Assembly (NCBI GenBank): GCA_964611645.1
Contig: CAZTAO010000018.1
Location: forward strand, 1 to 64,000
Source of the DNA: CAZTAO01 sp964611645
GTDB taxonomy: Bacteria > Armatimonadota > UBA5829
Length of the DNA stretch: 64,000 nt
Direction of reading: 5' to 3'
Every line of letters begins with the position of its first letter. The stretch's first letter is position 1. A model generated the notes under the pieces. The model was not told where the DNA came from and made no database searches. It saw only the letters and a program-made list of their open reading frames with translations. Shown one piece after another: positions 8,000 to 15,476 of this stretch. Made by a program: the position numbers and the translations under genes.

Positions 8000-8773
8000 A
8001 TGATTGAGAGACTAGCCAAACTGTTTGAGGCCGGGAGTTACCCGGACAAGGGGATTACCATTACAGAGGAGGATTTGGACACCCTGGCGGCAGGGTTTAC
8101 CGAGGCGCCGGTGAGGGTGGAGCACGCGGAATCGCCGTTCGACGGCGCAATCGGCGCGCTCAAGCGAATCTGGCGCAAGGGCAGGGAGTTGTTCGGCACA
8201 ATCGCCTTCACTCCGGAAGCCTGGGCGCTCATAGACTCCGCCAACGCCCGCAAGCTCAGCGTGGGAATCAAGCGAGACAAGTCCGCGCTGACGGAGGTCT
8301 CGCTAGTGAAGAGACCCTACATCGCCGGGGCGCAGGTGTTCAACGACCAAGCTACGGATGTCGCCGTCTTCTTCGGCGAACTGCAGGCAGATGGGAACGG
8401 CCAGTATCTGCTGCCGTTCGATGAGGATATCTGTCGACTTAGCAAAGAGAACGCATCCCTCAAGGCAGAACTGGCCTCGGATCGGGTCAACACCCGAATC
8501 GCCGAGTTCAAGCGCAGGGGGAAGATAGTCCGTGCGACCGAGGATGCCGCCAGAGCGATCCTGCTGGGCGCGGGGGATGCCGTGGTGGAGTTCAACAGCC
8601 AGAAAGTCAGCTTAGGCGAGTTGTTCGAGCAGTTCCTGGAGGCAATGCCGCCGGTGGTCCTCTTCGGAGAAACCTGCCGAGCAGAAACCCCGTCCCCCTT
8701 TACCCCGGAGCAGAGGGAAGTGTTCCGGAAGCTGGGGATAGAGGAATCTCGGGCCACCGCGCTACTGAAGTAA
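8000..8773 (+). CDS. Phage prohead protease/scaffold (Mu I-like)
   Basis: A 257-residue protein. Residues 1-120 resemble the Mu gpI/HK97-type prohead protease: KLSVGIK supplies a plausible catalytic serine and LTEVSLVKRPY matches the strand following it. Residues about 135-170 form a likely coiled coil (LSKENASLKAELAS), as expected of an internal scaffold, and the C terminus is helical. Such proteins guide capsid assembly and then cleave themselves and the scaffold. The ATG follows AAAGGAG. Its position before the capsid gene supports the call. Confidence 0.7.
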   Translation: MIERLAKLFEAGSYPDKGITITEEDLDTLAAGFTEAPVRVEHAESPFDGAIGALKRIWRKGRELFGTIAFTPEAWALIDSANARKLSVGIKRDKSALTEVSLVKRPYIAGAQVFNDQATDVAVFFGELQADGNGQYLLPFDEDICRLSKENASLKAELASDRVNTRIAEFKRRGKIVRATEDAARAILLGAGDAVVEFNSQKVSLGELFEQFLEAMPPVVLFGETCRAETPSPFTPEQREVFRKLGIEESRATALLK

Positions 8774-8945
8774 CTGTCCTGAACACGATCTACCTGATTA
8801 AGGGATGAACAGGATTGGGTCTCTGCACACGTGAAATCCTGCCCATCATTCAATCCTGAGAATCCTGTTAAAGACAAAAACCGTTTCGTTTCGACTCCGC
8901 TCAACGAACAGCGCACGCTGGTTGAGCGGAGTCGAAACCAGCACT
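8774..8945. repeat. GAACAGGAT palindrome followed by GTTGAGCGGAGTCGAAAC repeat
   Basis: 8774-8878 is a palindromic repeat (CCTGAACACGAT... to ...AATCCTGTTAAAGACA) related to 10582-10688 and 19927-20037. 8883-8942 holds two opposed copies of the GTTGAGCGGAGTCGAAAC unit. Nothing coding is seen here. Confidence 0.8.
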
Positions 8946-8975
8946 GAAGTCAACAACGCAAAAGGAGAACAACGC

Positions 8976-9428
8976 ATGTCATACGCAGCCTATACTACAG
9001 CTCGGGATACCAAGCGGTCCGATGGGAAGCTGGTGTCCCTCAAGATGTCCAACGTGAAGATCGTGAAAGGGACGCTGGTGGTGGCCGATGCCACTGACGG
9101 CTACGCCACCCACACCCCAACCGCCTCTCGGCCATTCTTCGGAGTGGCCTACGAGACCATCGACAACTCCGCCGGCAGCGCGGGAGCCAAGAGCATCCGG
9201 GTAGAGACAGCCGGAGTCCACGCATTCATCGCCGCAGCAGCGGACCAGAGCTGGGTCGGCAAGGAAGTCTGGCTGTCCAGCGGCTCCAGCGGCAACAACG
9301 CCACCGTCGTGGTCTCCGACCCGGGAGTCGGCCCAAAGGTTGGCCGGGTGGTCGAAGTGGTGAGCGCAACCGAGGTCAGAGTTCTCATCACCGGCTACGC
9401 CTTCAACTTGGACGCCGAGGCCAGCTAG
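8976..9428 (+). CDS. Putative capsid decoration protein (DUF2190-like)
   Basis: A 150-residue protein, almost entirely beta-rich with many small residues. Segments such as VKIVKGTLVVADATDGY and RPFFGVAYETIDNSAG resemble the small capsid-cement proteins of the DUF2190 type that precede Mu-like capsid genes. I chose the ATG at 8976 because AAAGGAG precedes it. The longer upstream frame would translate the GTTGAGCGGAGTCGAAAC repeat. The function is inferred from fold style and from its place between protease and capsid genes. Confidence 0.6.
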   Translation: MSYAAYTTARDTKRSDGKLVSLKMSNVKIVKGTLVVADATDGYATHTPTASRPFFGVAYETIDNSAGSAGAKSIRVETAGVHAFIAAAADQSWVGKEVWLSSGSSGNNATVVVSDPGVGPKVGRVVEVVSATEVRVLITGYAFNLDAEAS

Positions 9429-9440
9429 GGCTCGCAGTTC

Positions 9441-9629
9441 CGAGTAGTCCGCTAGCCCTGAGTGCTCGCCGCCGTAACGAGCCCTTGCATTTCTAGATAG
9501 GCGAATGCGGGCGGCGAGTGTATCGAAGGGCGACTAGCACAGCAAACCGTACTTCGATACGCCGCCAGCCAGGCCGACTCCGTATATGGCACATTTCTAT
9601 GGCGGCTACTCAGGACTAGCGGATTCAGT
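9441..9629. repeat. Palindromic element with GTAGTCCGCTAG arms
   Basis: The left arm at 9441-9461 (GTCCGCTAGCCCTGAGT) is nearly complementary to the right arm at 9607-9628 (ACTCAGGACTAGCGGA). The centre carries further complementary pieces around TATCGAAG/CTTCGATA. No transposase. CCGTCAA units at 9644-9664 follow. Confidence 0.75.
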
Positions 9630-9685
9630 GAGCAACGACCCGAAACCGTCAACCGTCAACCAACAAACCAAAGGAGAAAACACAG

Positions 9686-10573
9686 ATGCCGATCACCACT
9701 AGCGACATGCCCAGCGTTCGGGCGCTTACTGTTGGCCTTAGGGCCATTTTCGAGGAGGCTTACCAGAGCCGGGTGCAGGAGAGCCTGCGGTCCCGCCTGG
9801 CGACCGATGTCCGCACCAACTCCGAGGCGGAGGACTATGCCTGGCTGGGAGCGGTTCCGCAGGTGAGAGAGTTCACCGATGAGCGCCAGGTCAAGGCCAT
9901 CACCGGCTTCTCCTACACCATCGCCAACAAGGTCTGGGAGAACACCATCGCGGTCGACCGCGCCGCTTTGGATCACGACAAATACGGACTGATCCGGATG
10001 CGGATCCAGGACATGGCAGCCGAGGCCGCGCGTTACCAGGACCAGCTTGTCATCGAGACTCTGGCGAACGGCTTCACCGCCACCTGCTACGATGGCCAGA
10101 CCTTCTTCAGTGACAGCCACTCCGGCGGCGACAACAAGACCACCAGCGCCCTGAGCGGGACCGCGCTCCAGGATGCCATCACCGCAATGATGAACTTCAA
10201 GGACGACCAGAGCAAGCCAATGGGCATCACCCCGGACACACTGGTGGTTCCGCCCGCCCTGCAGTGGACCGCGCGGGAACTGCTGGAGTCCGGAGTAAGG
10301 CCCGAGGCTTCATACAGCAGCGACAACGTCCTCAAGGGCGCTCTGAAGCTGGTTGTGACGCCTTACCTCACCGATGCCAACAACTGGTATGTGCTCAGCA
10401 CAGGCCGCAGCGTCCGCCCGCTGATCTTCCAGGAGGACGCGCCGGTGGAGTTCCAGGCGATGGAGTCCGACTCCGAGAGCGGCTTCATGCGAGCCCAGTT
10501 CCTCTACGGCACCTACGCCCGCTACAACGTAGGCTTCGGCCTCTGGCAGTGCGCGTATGGGGCGATTCTGTAG
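9686..10573 (+). CDS. Major capsid protein (Mu-like gpT family)
   Basis: A 295-residue major head subunit. The sequence is typical of the Mu gpT family: an N-terminal RAIFEEAY segment, the FTDERQVKAITGFSYTIANKVWENTIAVDR core, and a conserved FSDSHSGGDN block near residue 145 that resembles the FFSDSHP motif of this family. The HK97-fold shell formed by several hundred copies would hold DNA. The gene is intact, with AAAGGAG upstream of the ATG. It is the second-strongest proof of a viral structural module. Confidence 0.88.
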   Translation: MPITTSDMPSVRALTVGLRAIFEEAYQSRVQESLRSRLATDVRTNSEAEDYAWLGAVPQVREFTDERQVKAITGFSYTIANKVWENTIAVDRAALDHDKYGLIRMRIQDMAAEAARYQDQLVIETLANGFTATCYDGQTFFSDSHSGGDNKTTSALSGTALQDAITAMMNFKDDQSKPMGITPDTLVVPPALQWTARELLESGVRPEASYSSDNVLKGALKLVVTPYLTDANNWYVLSTGRSVRPLIFQEDAPVEFQAMESDSESGFMRAQFLYGTYARYNVGFGLWQCAYGAIL

Positions 10574-10792
10574 CGCGGCAGAAACTGTCTTGAACACGAT
10601 TGAATGATTAAGGGATGGGCAGGATTGGGCGAAAATAGACCTAATCCTGTCCATCTCCAAATCCTGAGAATCTTGTTCAAGACAATTCACGGCGTACGCT
10701 GGTTGAGCGGAGTCGAAACCAGCGCGATACTACATCACACCGCCGTTCATTTCGACTCCGCTCAATGAACGGCTCATACGAAAGGAGCAAAC
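10574..10792. repeat. GAACAGGAT palindrome plus two GTTGAGCGGAGTCGAAAC units
   Basis: 10582-10688 is a palindrome (GTCTTGAACACGATT to AATCTTGTTCAAGACA). 10692-10773 contains the two opposed GTTGAGCGGAGTCGAAAC units. The capsid gene is therefore followed directly by mobile-type repeats. Confidence 0.8.
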
Positions 10793-11158
10793 ATGAACAG
10801 ACGTAACAAGCTGATCAAGCTGTCCAGCGTGAGTTGGACACTTAATGAGGATGCCACCAAGACCGTGGATATCGACTTGCCGGACCTTGGGCCGGATGAG
10901 GGGAATGTGCTGGTGACTGTGAAGAACGGCAGCGCGGTGGTGTCGCTGACCGTGGACCTGATCAACGTGGTCCCGGACATGGACGCCGACACCAACGATG
11001 AGTCGGTCACGCTGACCAGCATGAGTATGGCTGTGTCCGGCACGGCGTCGAAGCTGATCCGAGGATTCCTGCTGGGCAAGCAGAGCAAAATCAAGTTCAC
11101 CAAGTCCGCCGCAACCGCCGCCGCGTTCTCGGCGTACGTGGAAGTGAGGTTGGCCTGA
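10793..11158 (+). CDS. Uncharacterised phage-module protein, beta-rich
   Basis: A 121-residue protein of unknown function. It is beta-rich (KTVDIDLPDL and NVLVTVKNGSAVVSLTV), which would suit a fibre, spike or tail-terminator-like subunit, but no family is recognisable. The ATG has AAAGGAG upstream, and its stop overlaps the next start as TGATG, so the two are translationally coupled. Where one would expect tail tube genes, only this protein and the next two occur. Confidence 0.55.
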   Translation: MNRRNKLIKLSSVSWTLNEDATKTVDIDLPDLGPDEGNVLVTVKNGSAVVSLTVDLINVVPDMDADTNDESVTLTSMSMAVSGTASKLIRGFLLGKQSKIKFTKSAATAAAFSAYVEVRLA

Positions 11159-11388
11159 TGAGACCGAGAGTAACCGGCCAGATAGACGGCCTCGAACCGA
11201 TCGATGAGCAGTTCCCCAACACCCCGCAAGGGTGGTCGGATGCTTGGTCAAGGTATGGCGAGTTGGCTGCGATGAACGGTGCGACCACCCGCGGCGAAGT
11301 GACCCTGGAGTTCTGTGGGCACGGGGTCGAGCCGCCTGTGCGGTGCGCGCTGGTGGCGCGGGAAGTGTGGGGTGTGAGTGATGATTGA
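11158..11388 (+). CDS. Small uncharacterised phage-module protein
   Basis: A 76-residue protein that starts within the stop codon of the preceding gene and overlaps the LamG gene by 8 bases, forming a tight three-gene unit. It has a polar N terminus (QFPNTPQGWSDAWSRYGE) and a short C-terminal strand pair. I do not recognise it. It may be a chaperone or linker for the neighbouring surface protein. Confidence 0.5.
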   Translation: MRPRVTGQIDGLEPIDEQFPNTPQGWSDAWSRYGELAAMNGATTRGEVTLEFCGHGVEPPVRCALVAREVWGVSDD

Positions 11389-12064
11389 GCTGCCTGCGAT
11401 AGTCCCCGCGCCCTGGCCGCCGATATACCCGTATGACGTCGAATCCGGCCTCGCGGCGCATTTCGACATGCAAAGCGGCGGCTCCACCCTGATCGACCAC
11501 AGCGGCAGGGGAAATAACGCGGCGCTGGTTGGACCGACCTACGAGACTGGCCCGCTTGGGCTTTGCCTGCGGTTCGATGGAGTCGATGACATCGGCACGA
11601 TTACCGGAGATGTGATCGGTGTGGGCGATGTAACTGTCGCGGCGTGGGTGAAGCTCTCGAGTTGGGGCGGAGGAGGGTTGGGCCGGATTATCGACAACGG
11701 AAAGTATCAGTTGTATGTCCAAAGCGCTTCCGCGAACCTGAAGCTGGTGTCGAACACCGGCGGCGGGGCTGTGAGCGCGACAAGCTCTCTCGCGCTATCC
11801 GTGTGGACCCACATAGTAGTAGTGCGGAGGTCGACGGGCAAAGCGAACATCTACATCACCGGAGTCCGCTCCGGAACCGCCGAACAGGACAGCGCGGTTC
11901 CCGCGGCAGGAACAGGCAACACCGTAATGGGAAACCGATCCGCTGCGGACCGCGCCTTCGACGGCCTGTTCGGCGACATCAAGCTATACCAGCGCGCGCT
12001 GACCGAGGTGGAAGCCCAGGAACTATACCGCCGAGACGCCTGGCGGTTTGAGGTGGCGGGGTAG
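11381..12064 (+). CDS. LamG (concanavalin A-like) domain protein
   Basis: A 227-residue protein whose residues about 20-220 form a LamG/laminin-G-like jelly roll: HFDMQSGG, DHSGRGNNAAL, LRFDGVDD, VTVAAWVK, WTHIVVVRR and FDGLFGDIKLYQRALTEVE follow the family order. Such domains bind glycans and occur on phage fibres and secreted glycosidases. There is no signal peptide, which fits a virion protein rather than a secreted enzyme. It is likely the recognition protein of the particle. The start at the ATG 11381 is preferred over the GTG at 11378. Confidence 0.8.
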   Translation: MIELPAIVPAPWPPIYPYDVESGLAAHFDMQSGGSTLIDHSGRGNNAALVGPTYETGPLGLCLRFDGVDDIGTITGDVIGVGDVTVAAWVKLSSWGGGGLGRIIDNGKYQLYVQSASANLKLVSNTGGGAVSATSSLALSVWTHIVVVRRSTGKANIYITGVRSGTAEQDSAVPAAGTGNTVMGNRSAADRAFDGLFGDIKLYQRALTEVEAQELYRRDAWRFEVAG

Positions 12065-12112
12065 GGACGGGGCTGATGGTTGGATAGTTTGATGGTCTGA
12101 TGGTGGAAGGCG

Positions 12113-12265
12113 GGCTGCACTATGCTGCGGGAACGCCGACTTCCACAAAGTCCACAAGTCTGCACTATGTGAGTTCCCGCAGCCGCACCGCCTGAAGAGA
12201 AGCTGCGGGAACTTACCATCGTGGTAGTCGAGGGGCTTGTGCAGATCGACGTTCCCGCAGCATAG
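12113..12265. repeat. Nested palindrome with TGCTGCGGGAACG arms
   Basis: An outer pair, CTATGCTGCGGGAACG (near 12120) and CGTTCCCGCAGCATAG (ending near 12262), encloses an inner pair, GAGTTCCCGCAGC and GCTGCGGGAACTT. It fills the gap between the LamG and holin-like genes. No coding signal is seen. Confidence 0.8.
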
Positions 12266-12288
12266 CACTACACAGAAAGGAGAACAAA

Positions 12289-12630
12289 ATGATCGAATAC
12301 GCGGTTTGGGGTGGGATTGGGGGGTTGCTTTCGATGCTGACCAAGAATGGCTGCATCGAACTCCCCAAGGTGCGAGACAGGAAGCTGTACCTTGGCGGGT
12401 TGCAGGGGATATTGTTTGGGGTGGTGGCCGGGGTAATCGGAGATTCCTCCCCGGTCAACGCCTTCTTCTGGGGCGCGGGGAGTTCGGCGATGCTGGCGGG
12501 TATGGTGCAGTTCGCTGAGCGAAGGTTCAGCGGCAGCGGCCTGCCCCCGGGAATTGAGACCGACCTGCCGGTCCCGCGCCCGGCGGACGCGGCTACAGAC
12601 GAGGAGACACCTGATGAAAGCGGCAATTGA
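12289..12630 (+). CDS. Small membrane protein, holin-like
   Basis: A 113-residue protein with an N-terminal hydrophobic segment (residues 3-17) and two more around 35-52 and 58-75, followed by a proline-rich acidic tail. The pattern IELPKVRDRKLYLGGLQGILFGVVAG resembles small membrane proteins of phages and Firmicutes (DUF4257-like). Its overlap with the amidase gene suggests a lysis cassette, with this as the pore former. There is no direct proof of holin activity. AAAGGAG precedes the ATG. Confidence 0.6.
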   Translation: MIEYAVWGGIGGLLSMLTKNGCIELPKVRDRKLYLGGLQGILFGVVAGVIGDSSPVNAFFWGAGSSAMLAGMVQFAERRFSGSGLPPGIETDLPVPRPADAATDEETPDESGN

Positions 12631-13165
12631 CGCAGGTCACGGGAAGAACAGTAACAGAAGGTATACCGGCGCGCGCGGCAACGGGTTGATCGAGGATGTG
12701 GTGGCTTTCCAGATAGCGACTCGAATCGGCCACCATCTGAGGCTGCTGGGCGTGCAGACTGTAATGACAAGGCCGGGCGCTTCGAGCGTTGTGCTTGCGG
12801 AGCGGGCGAGGATAGCGAGGGCGAACAAGTGCGACCTGTTCCTCTCGATCCATCTCAATGCCGGACCTGCTTCTGCGCACGGGGCGGAGGCCTTTGTTGT
12901 CGACGGAGACACCCGAAGCGGCAGGCTCGCAAGACGGCTGCTGGAGGCAGTGAAAGAGTGCGGGTTCGAGGCTAGGGGAGTGAAGCCATCCAGCGCGACG
13001 CATCTCGGCGGGCTGACTGTCCTCAACCGAACATACAGATCAATGCCCGCAGTGCTGCTGGAGGTGGGGTTCATCACAAATCCATCCGACGCGAAGCTAC
13101 TTTCAGACAGGCACGTGCGGGAGAAGGTGGCGGAGGGGGTTGCGGGGGTGATCCACGCATCGTAG
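12614..13165 (+). CDS. N-acetylmuramoyl-L-alanine amidase (Amidase_3)
   Basis: A 183-residue zinc amidase that cleaves the MurNAc-L-Ala bond of peptidoglycan. Zinc ligands are visible in DAGHG (His 9), in the Glu of GLIED and in LSIHLNA; the catalytic Glu is in LLEVGFITN. There is no signal peptide, so export would depend on the overlapping membrane protein. GAGGAG precedes the ATG at 12614, within the upstream gene. It is a complete domain of usual length and closes the phage-like module as its lysis enzyme. Confidence 0.88.
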   Translation: MKAAIDAGHGKNSNRRYTGARGNGLIEDVVAFQIATRIGHHLRLLGVQTVMTRPGASSVVLAERARIARANKCDLFLSIHLNAGPASAHGAEAFVVDGDTRSGRLARRLLEAVKECGFEARGVKPSSATHLGGLTVLNRTYRSMPAVLLEVGFITNPSDAKLLSDRHVREKVAEGVAGVIHAS

Positions 13166-13238
13166 GGGCGACCCTCCGTGGTCGCCCGCGTTTCGGGATA
13201 GCGACGTTTCGGGCAGGCACGGAGACCTGCCCCTACAG
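13163..13238. repeat. GTAGGGGC / GCCCCTAC palindromic repeat
   Basis: Opens with GTAGGGGCGACC and closes with CCTGCCCCTAC, with internal complementary pieces (GCGACC...GGTCGC and GGCAGG...CCTGCC). It directly follows the amidase stop. Confidence 0.65.
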
Positions 13239-13264
13239 GGTTCCGTTGTCTTCGCAAGACGTGA

Positions 13265-13295
13265 GATGCCTCCAGGTAGGATACCTGGAGGCATC
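13265..13295. terminator. Strong hairpin between convergent genes
   Basis: A perfect 14-bp stem (GATGCCTCCAGGTA with its complement) and a 3-base loop. It lies between the amidase gene (+) and the ACT gene (-). T-runs are weak on both sides, so it may be a bidirectional terminator of low efficiency or an RNA stabiliser. Confidence 0.6.
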
Positions 13296-13303
13296 GTATC
13301 TAC

Positions 13304-13720
13304 TTAGTCCAACTCGGAAAGCGACCTCAGGCCTGCGGCGGTGACTGCGTCCTCTATGGCTTTGAGGTTTTCGCCTTTTACCACAAACACCGCCCTCTTG
13401 TTTCTTTCCAGAATGCAGCCGTAGGCGTCGGAGATGTTCAGGCCGGCGTCCTCTATGGCTTTGGCCAGCTTCATCAGGCCGCCCGGCCTGTCAGCTATCT
13501 CTATGCAAACCACATCGCTCATGGCAACCCTGAACCCGCCCTCGCTCAGTACTTTGCGGGCGCGGTCCTGGTCGTCGGAGAGCAGCCTCAAGACCCCGAA
13601 TTGCCCCTCGTCGGCCAAGTCAATACTGAGCAGGTCAACCCCGGCTTCGCCAAGGAGCTTGGACACACTGGACAGCCTGCCCGGTTTGTTCTCCAGGAAA
13701 ACCTCAACCTCTTTATACAT
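13304..13720 (-). CDS. Tandem ACT-domain protein
   Basis: A 138-residue protein made of two ACT domains (about 1-65 and 70-138). ENKPGRLSSVSKLLGEAGV and IADRPGGLMKLAKAIEDAGL are the ligand-binding loop-helix parts. ACT domains bind amino acids or similar small ligands. The gene lies 2 bases downstream of the phenylacetate-CoA ligase gene, a pairing seen in many anaerobes and archaea, so it probably regulates or senses substrates of that enzyme. It is complete, with no catalytic residues. Confidence 0.85.
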   Translation of the reverse strand: MYKEVEVFLENKPGRLSSVSKLLGEAGVDLLSIDLADEGQFGVLRLLSDDQDRARKVLSEGGFRVAMSDVVCIEIADRPGGLMKLAKAIEDAGLNISDAYGCILERNKRAVFVVKGENLKAIEDAVTAAGLRSLSELD

Positions 13721-13722
13721 GG

Positions 13723-15033
13723 CTACTTGCTCCTCTCGTCGATAACTCTCTTAGCCTTGCCTTCGCTGGCCGGCAGAGTGCCCGGCTCGTGGACCTCTAT
13801 CCCAACACTGAACCCAACCTGTTCCTTGAGTTGCTTCTGCAGGTCGGCCCTCAGCCTCCGCAGCGATTCAACAGAACCGTCGAACCCGCTCTGCGCAAGC
13901 TCCACCCGGACTGTCATCTGGTCGAGCGCCTGCTCGGTGGAGAGGTAGATGACGTAGTTGCCGCCGATCCACGTATTGCGCAGCAGCACTTCCTCGATCT
14001 GGCTGGGGAACACGTTGACTCCGCGGATAATGAGCATATCGTCCGACCGGCCGACGAATCTTGTAAGCCGTCGATGGACCAGGCCGCATTCGCACTTTTC
14101 GGGCATCAGCGATGTGAGGTCCCGGGTCCGGTATCGCAAGATAGGCATGGCGGTGCGGCGAATCGGGGTCATAACAAGCTCGCCCACCGTGCCGTCGGGA
14201 ACCGGCTTGAGGGTCTCCGGGTCGATGATCTCGACCACATAGGCGTCCTCCCAGATGTGCATCCCCGCCTGGTGGACACACTCAAACGCCACTCCCGGTC
14301 CCTGCATCTCGCTCAGCCCGTAGCTGTTGAAGACCTTGAAACCGTAGAGGTCCTGGAGTTTGTGGCGGAGTTCTTCGGTATATGGCTCGGCTCCCACGAA
14401 CGCCCTCTTGATCCCCAGCGCCTTGGGGTCTTCGCCTTCCTGCACCATCCGCTCGGCCACGTGCATGGCGTAAGACGGGGTGGCGTGAACGCAGGTGACG
14501 TGGAAATCTCGGATCAGCAGAAGCTGCCTCGCGGTATTGCCCGGGCCGGCGGGAATAACCCACATCCCCAACCGCTCCGCGCCGTAGTGCAGCCCGAGGC
14601 CGCCTGTGAAGAGGCCGTATCCGGACATGTTTTGGAATACATCCTTGTGGGTGACGCCGGTGATATGCAGGCAGCGCGCCATAAGCTCCGCCCAGATGTC
14701 CACGTCTTCCTTGGTGTGGAATATGGCGGTGGGTTTGCCGGTGGTGCCGCTGGAGGTGTGCATCCGGATGACTTCCTCGTGGGGTACCGTGAGCATCCCT
14801 GTCGGGTAGCTCAACCGAAGGTCCTCCTTTGTGGTGAACGGCAGCTTGGTAATATCTTCCGCTGACTTGATATCCTCCGCCGTCAACCCCATCTCCCCAA
14901 GCTTTTTGGAGTACCATGGCGACTTCATCGCCTGCGCCACGCTGCGCTTGAGTTGTTCTCCCTGCCACTGGTGAATCTGCTCGCGCGACATATCCATATA
15001 TCGCTTGCCGACTCTCTCTGCCACATCAATCAT
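13723..15033 (-). CDS. paaK: Phenylacetate--CoA ligase
   Basis: A 436-residue AMP-forming ligase that activates phenylacetate or related aryl acids to the CoA thioester. The ATP motif SSGTTGKPT lies near residue 95, and the C-terminal hinge and lysine-region motif is GRSDDMLIIRGVNVFPSQIEE. The length is normal. It is the first gene of a two-gene unit with the ACT protein. No other phenylacetate catabolic genes (paaA-E) are nearby, so a role in aromatic amino acid or 2-oxoacid metabolism is as likely as phenylacetate breakdown. Confidence 0.88.
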   Translation of the reverse strand: MIDVAERVGKRYMDMSREQIHQWQGEQLKRSVAQAMKSPWYSKKLGEMGLTAEDIKSAEDITKLPFTTKEDLRLSYPTGMLTVPHEEVIRMHTSSGTTGKPTAIFHTKEDVDIWAELMARCLHITGVTHKDVFQNMSGYGLFTGGLGLHYGAERLGMWVIPAGPGNTARQLLLIRDFHVTCVHATPSYAMHVAERMVQEGEDPKALGIKRAFVGAEPYTEELRHKLQDLYGFKVFNSYGLSEMQGPGVAFECVHQAGMHIWEDAYVVEIIDPETLKPVPDGTVGELVMTPIRRTAMPILRYRTRDLTSLMPEKCECGLVHRRLTRFVGRSDDMLIIRGVNVFPSQIEEVLLRNTWIGGNYVIYLSTEQALDQMTVRVELAQSGFDGSVESLRRLRADLQKQLKEQVGFSVGIEVHEPGTLPASEGKAKRVIDERSK

Positions 15034-15152
15034 AGTTAGCGACCTCGCAATGTGTGGTTACGCCCCAACCCTGGGGCGACACTGTCATGTTAATTGGGCA
15101 TCGGATAGGGAAATACCTTCTTGGAGTTAGAAGTTGGAGGTTAGAGGTTAGG

Positions 15153-15164
15153 TTCTGATATAAT
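15153..15164 (+). promoter_or_regulatory. Extended -10 promoter for the gene at 15198
   Basis: TGATATAAT (TG at 15156-15157, TATAAT at 15159-15164) lies 33 bases before the ATG. The -35 candidate is poor (TTGGAG at 15134-15139, spacer 19), as is common for extended -10 promoters. Confidence 0.5.
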
Positions 15165-15197
15165 CTGGGCGGACTATCGCAACTCGGAGGACTCCGC

Positions 15198-15476
15198 GTG
15201 AAGACTCTCTTCAAAGATCCGGTAGGTTGGGCAAAGCGTATGGCGGGTTCGCGCCGAATGATGATCTACATGATCTTCCTGCAATTCCTTCTAGCCACCA
15301 ACATGTATCTGTTCGGCGTTATGTGCGTTAGGATGGAGAGGCTGCACTACTTGGTTGGGATGATCTTCCTTACGGTGGTTTGCTTTCCTGCCATGTACAT
15401 CTATGGCATGTTTCGGCTCGTCAAGCGGGTTGATGAGTTGGAGGAGTTGTTGAAGGAGCGCGGGCGAAGTTGCTGA
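15198..15476 (+). CDS. Small two-helix membrane protein
   Basis: A 92-residue protein with two clear transmembrane helices (about 22-43 and 53-75) and a positively charged N terminus (KDPVGWAKRMAGSRRM). The C terminus is a short charged helix (VKRVDELEELLKERG). The family is unknown. The start follows GGAGG. Its last 56 bases overlap the 3' end of the opposite gene. A promoter-like TGATATAAT lies upstream. Confidence 0.65.
   Translation: MKTLFKDPVGWAKRMAGSRRMMIYMIFLQFLLATNMYLFGVMCVRMERLHYLVGMIFLTVVCFPAMYIYGMFRLVKRVDELEELLKERGRSC

Noticed and set aside
3438..13165. Ordinary complete Mu-like prophage
   Set aside because: No transposase A/B, no tail genes, no repressor, no recognisable Mu-type ends.
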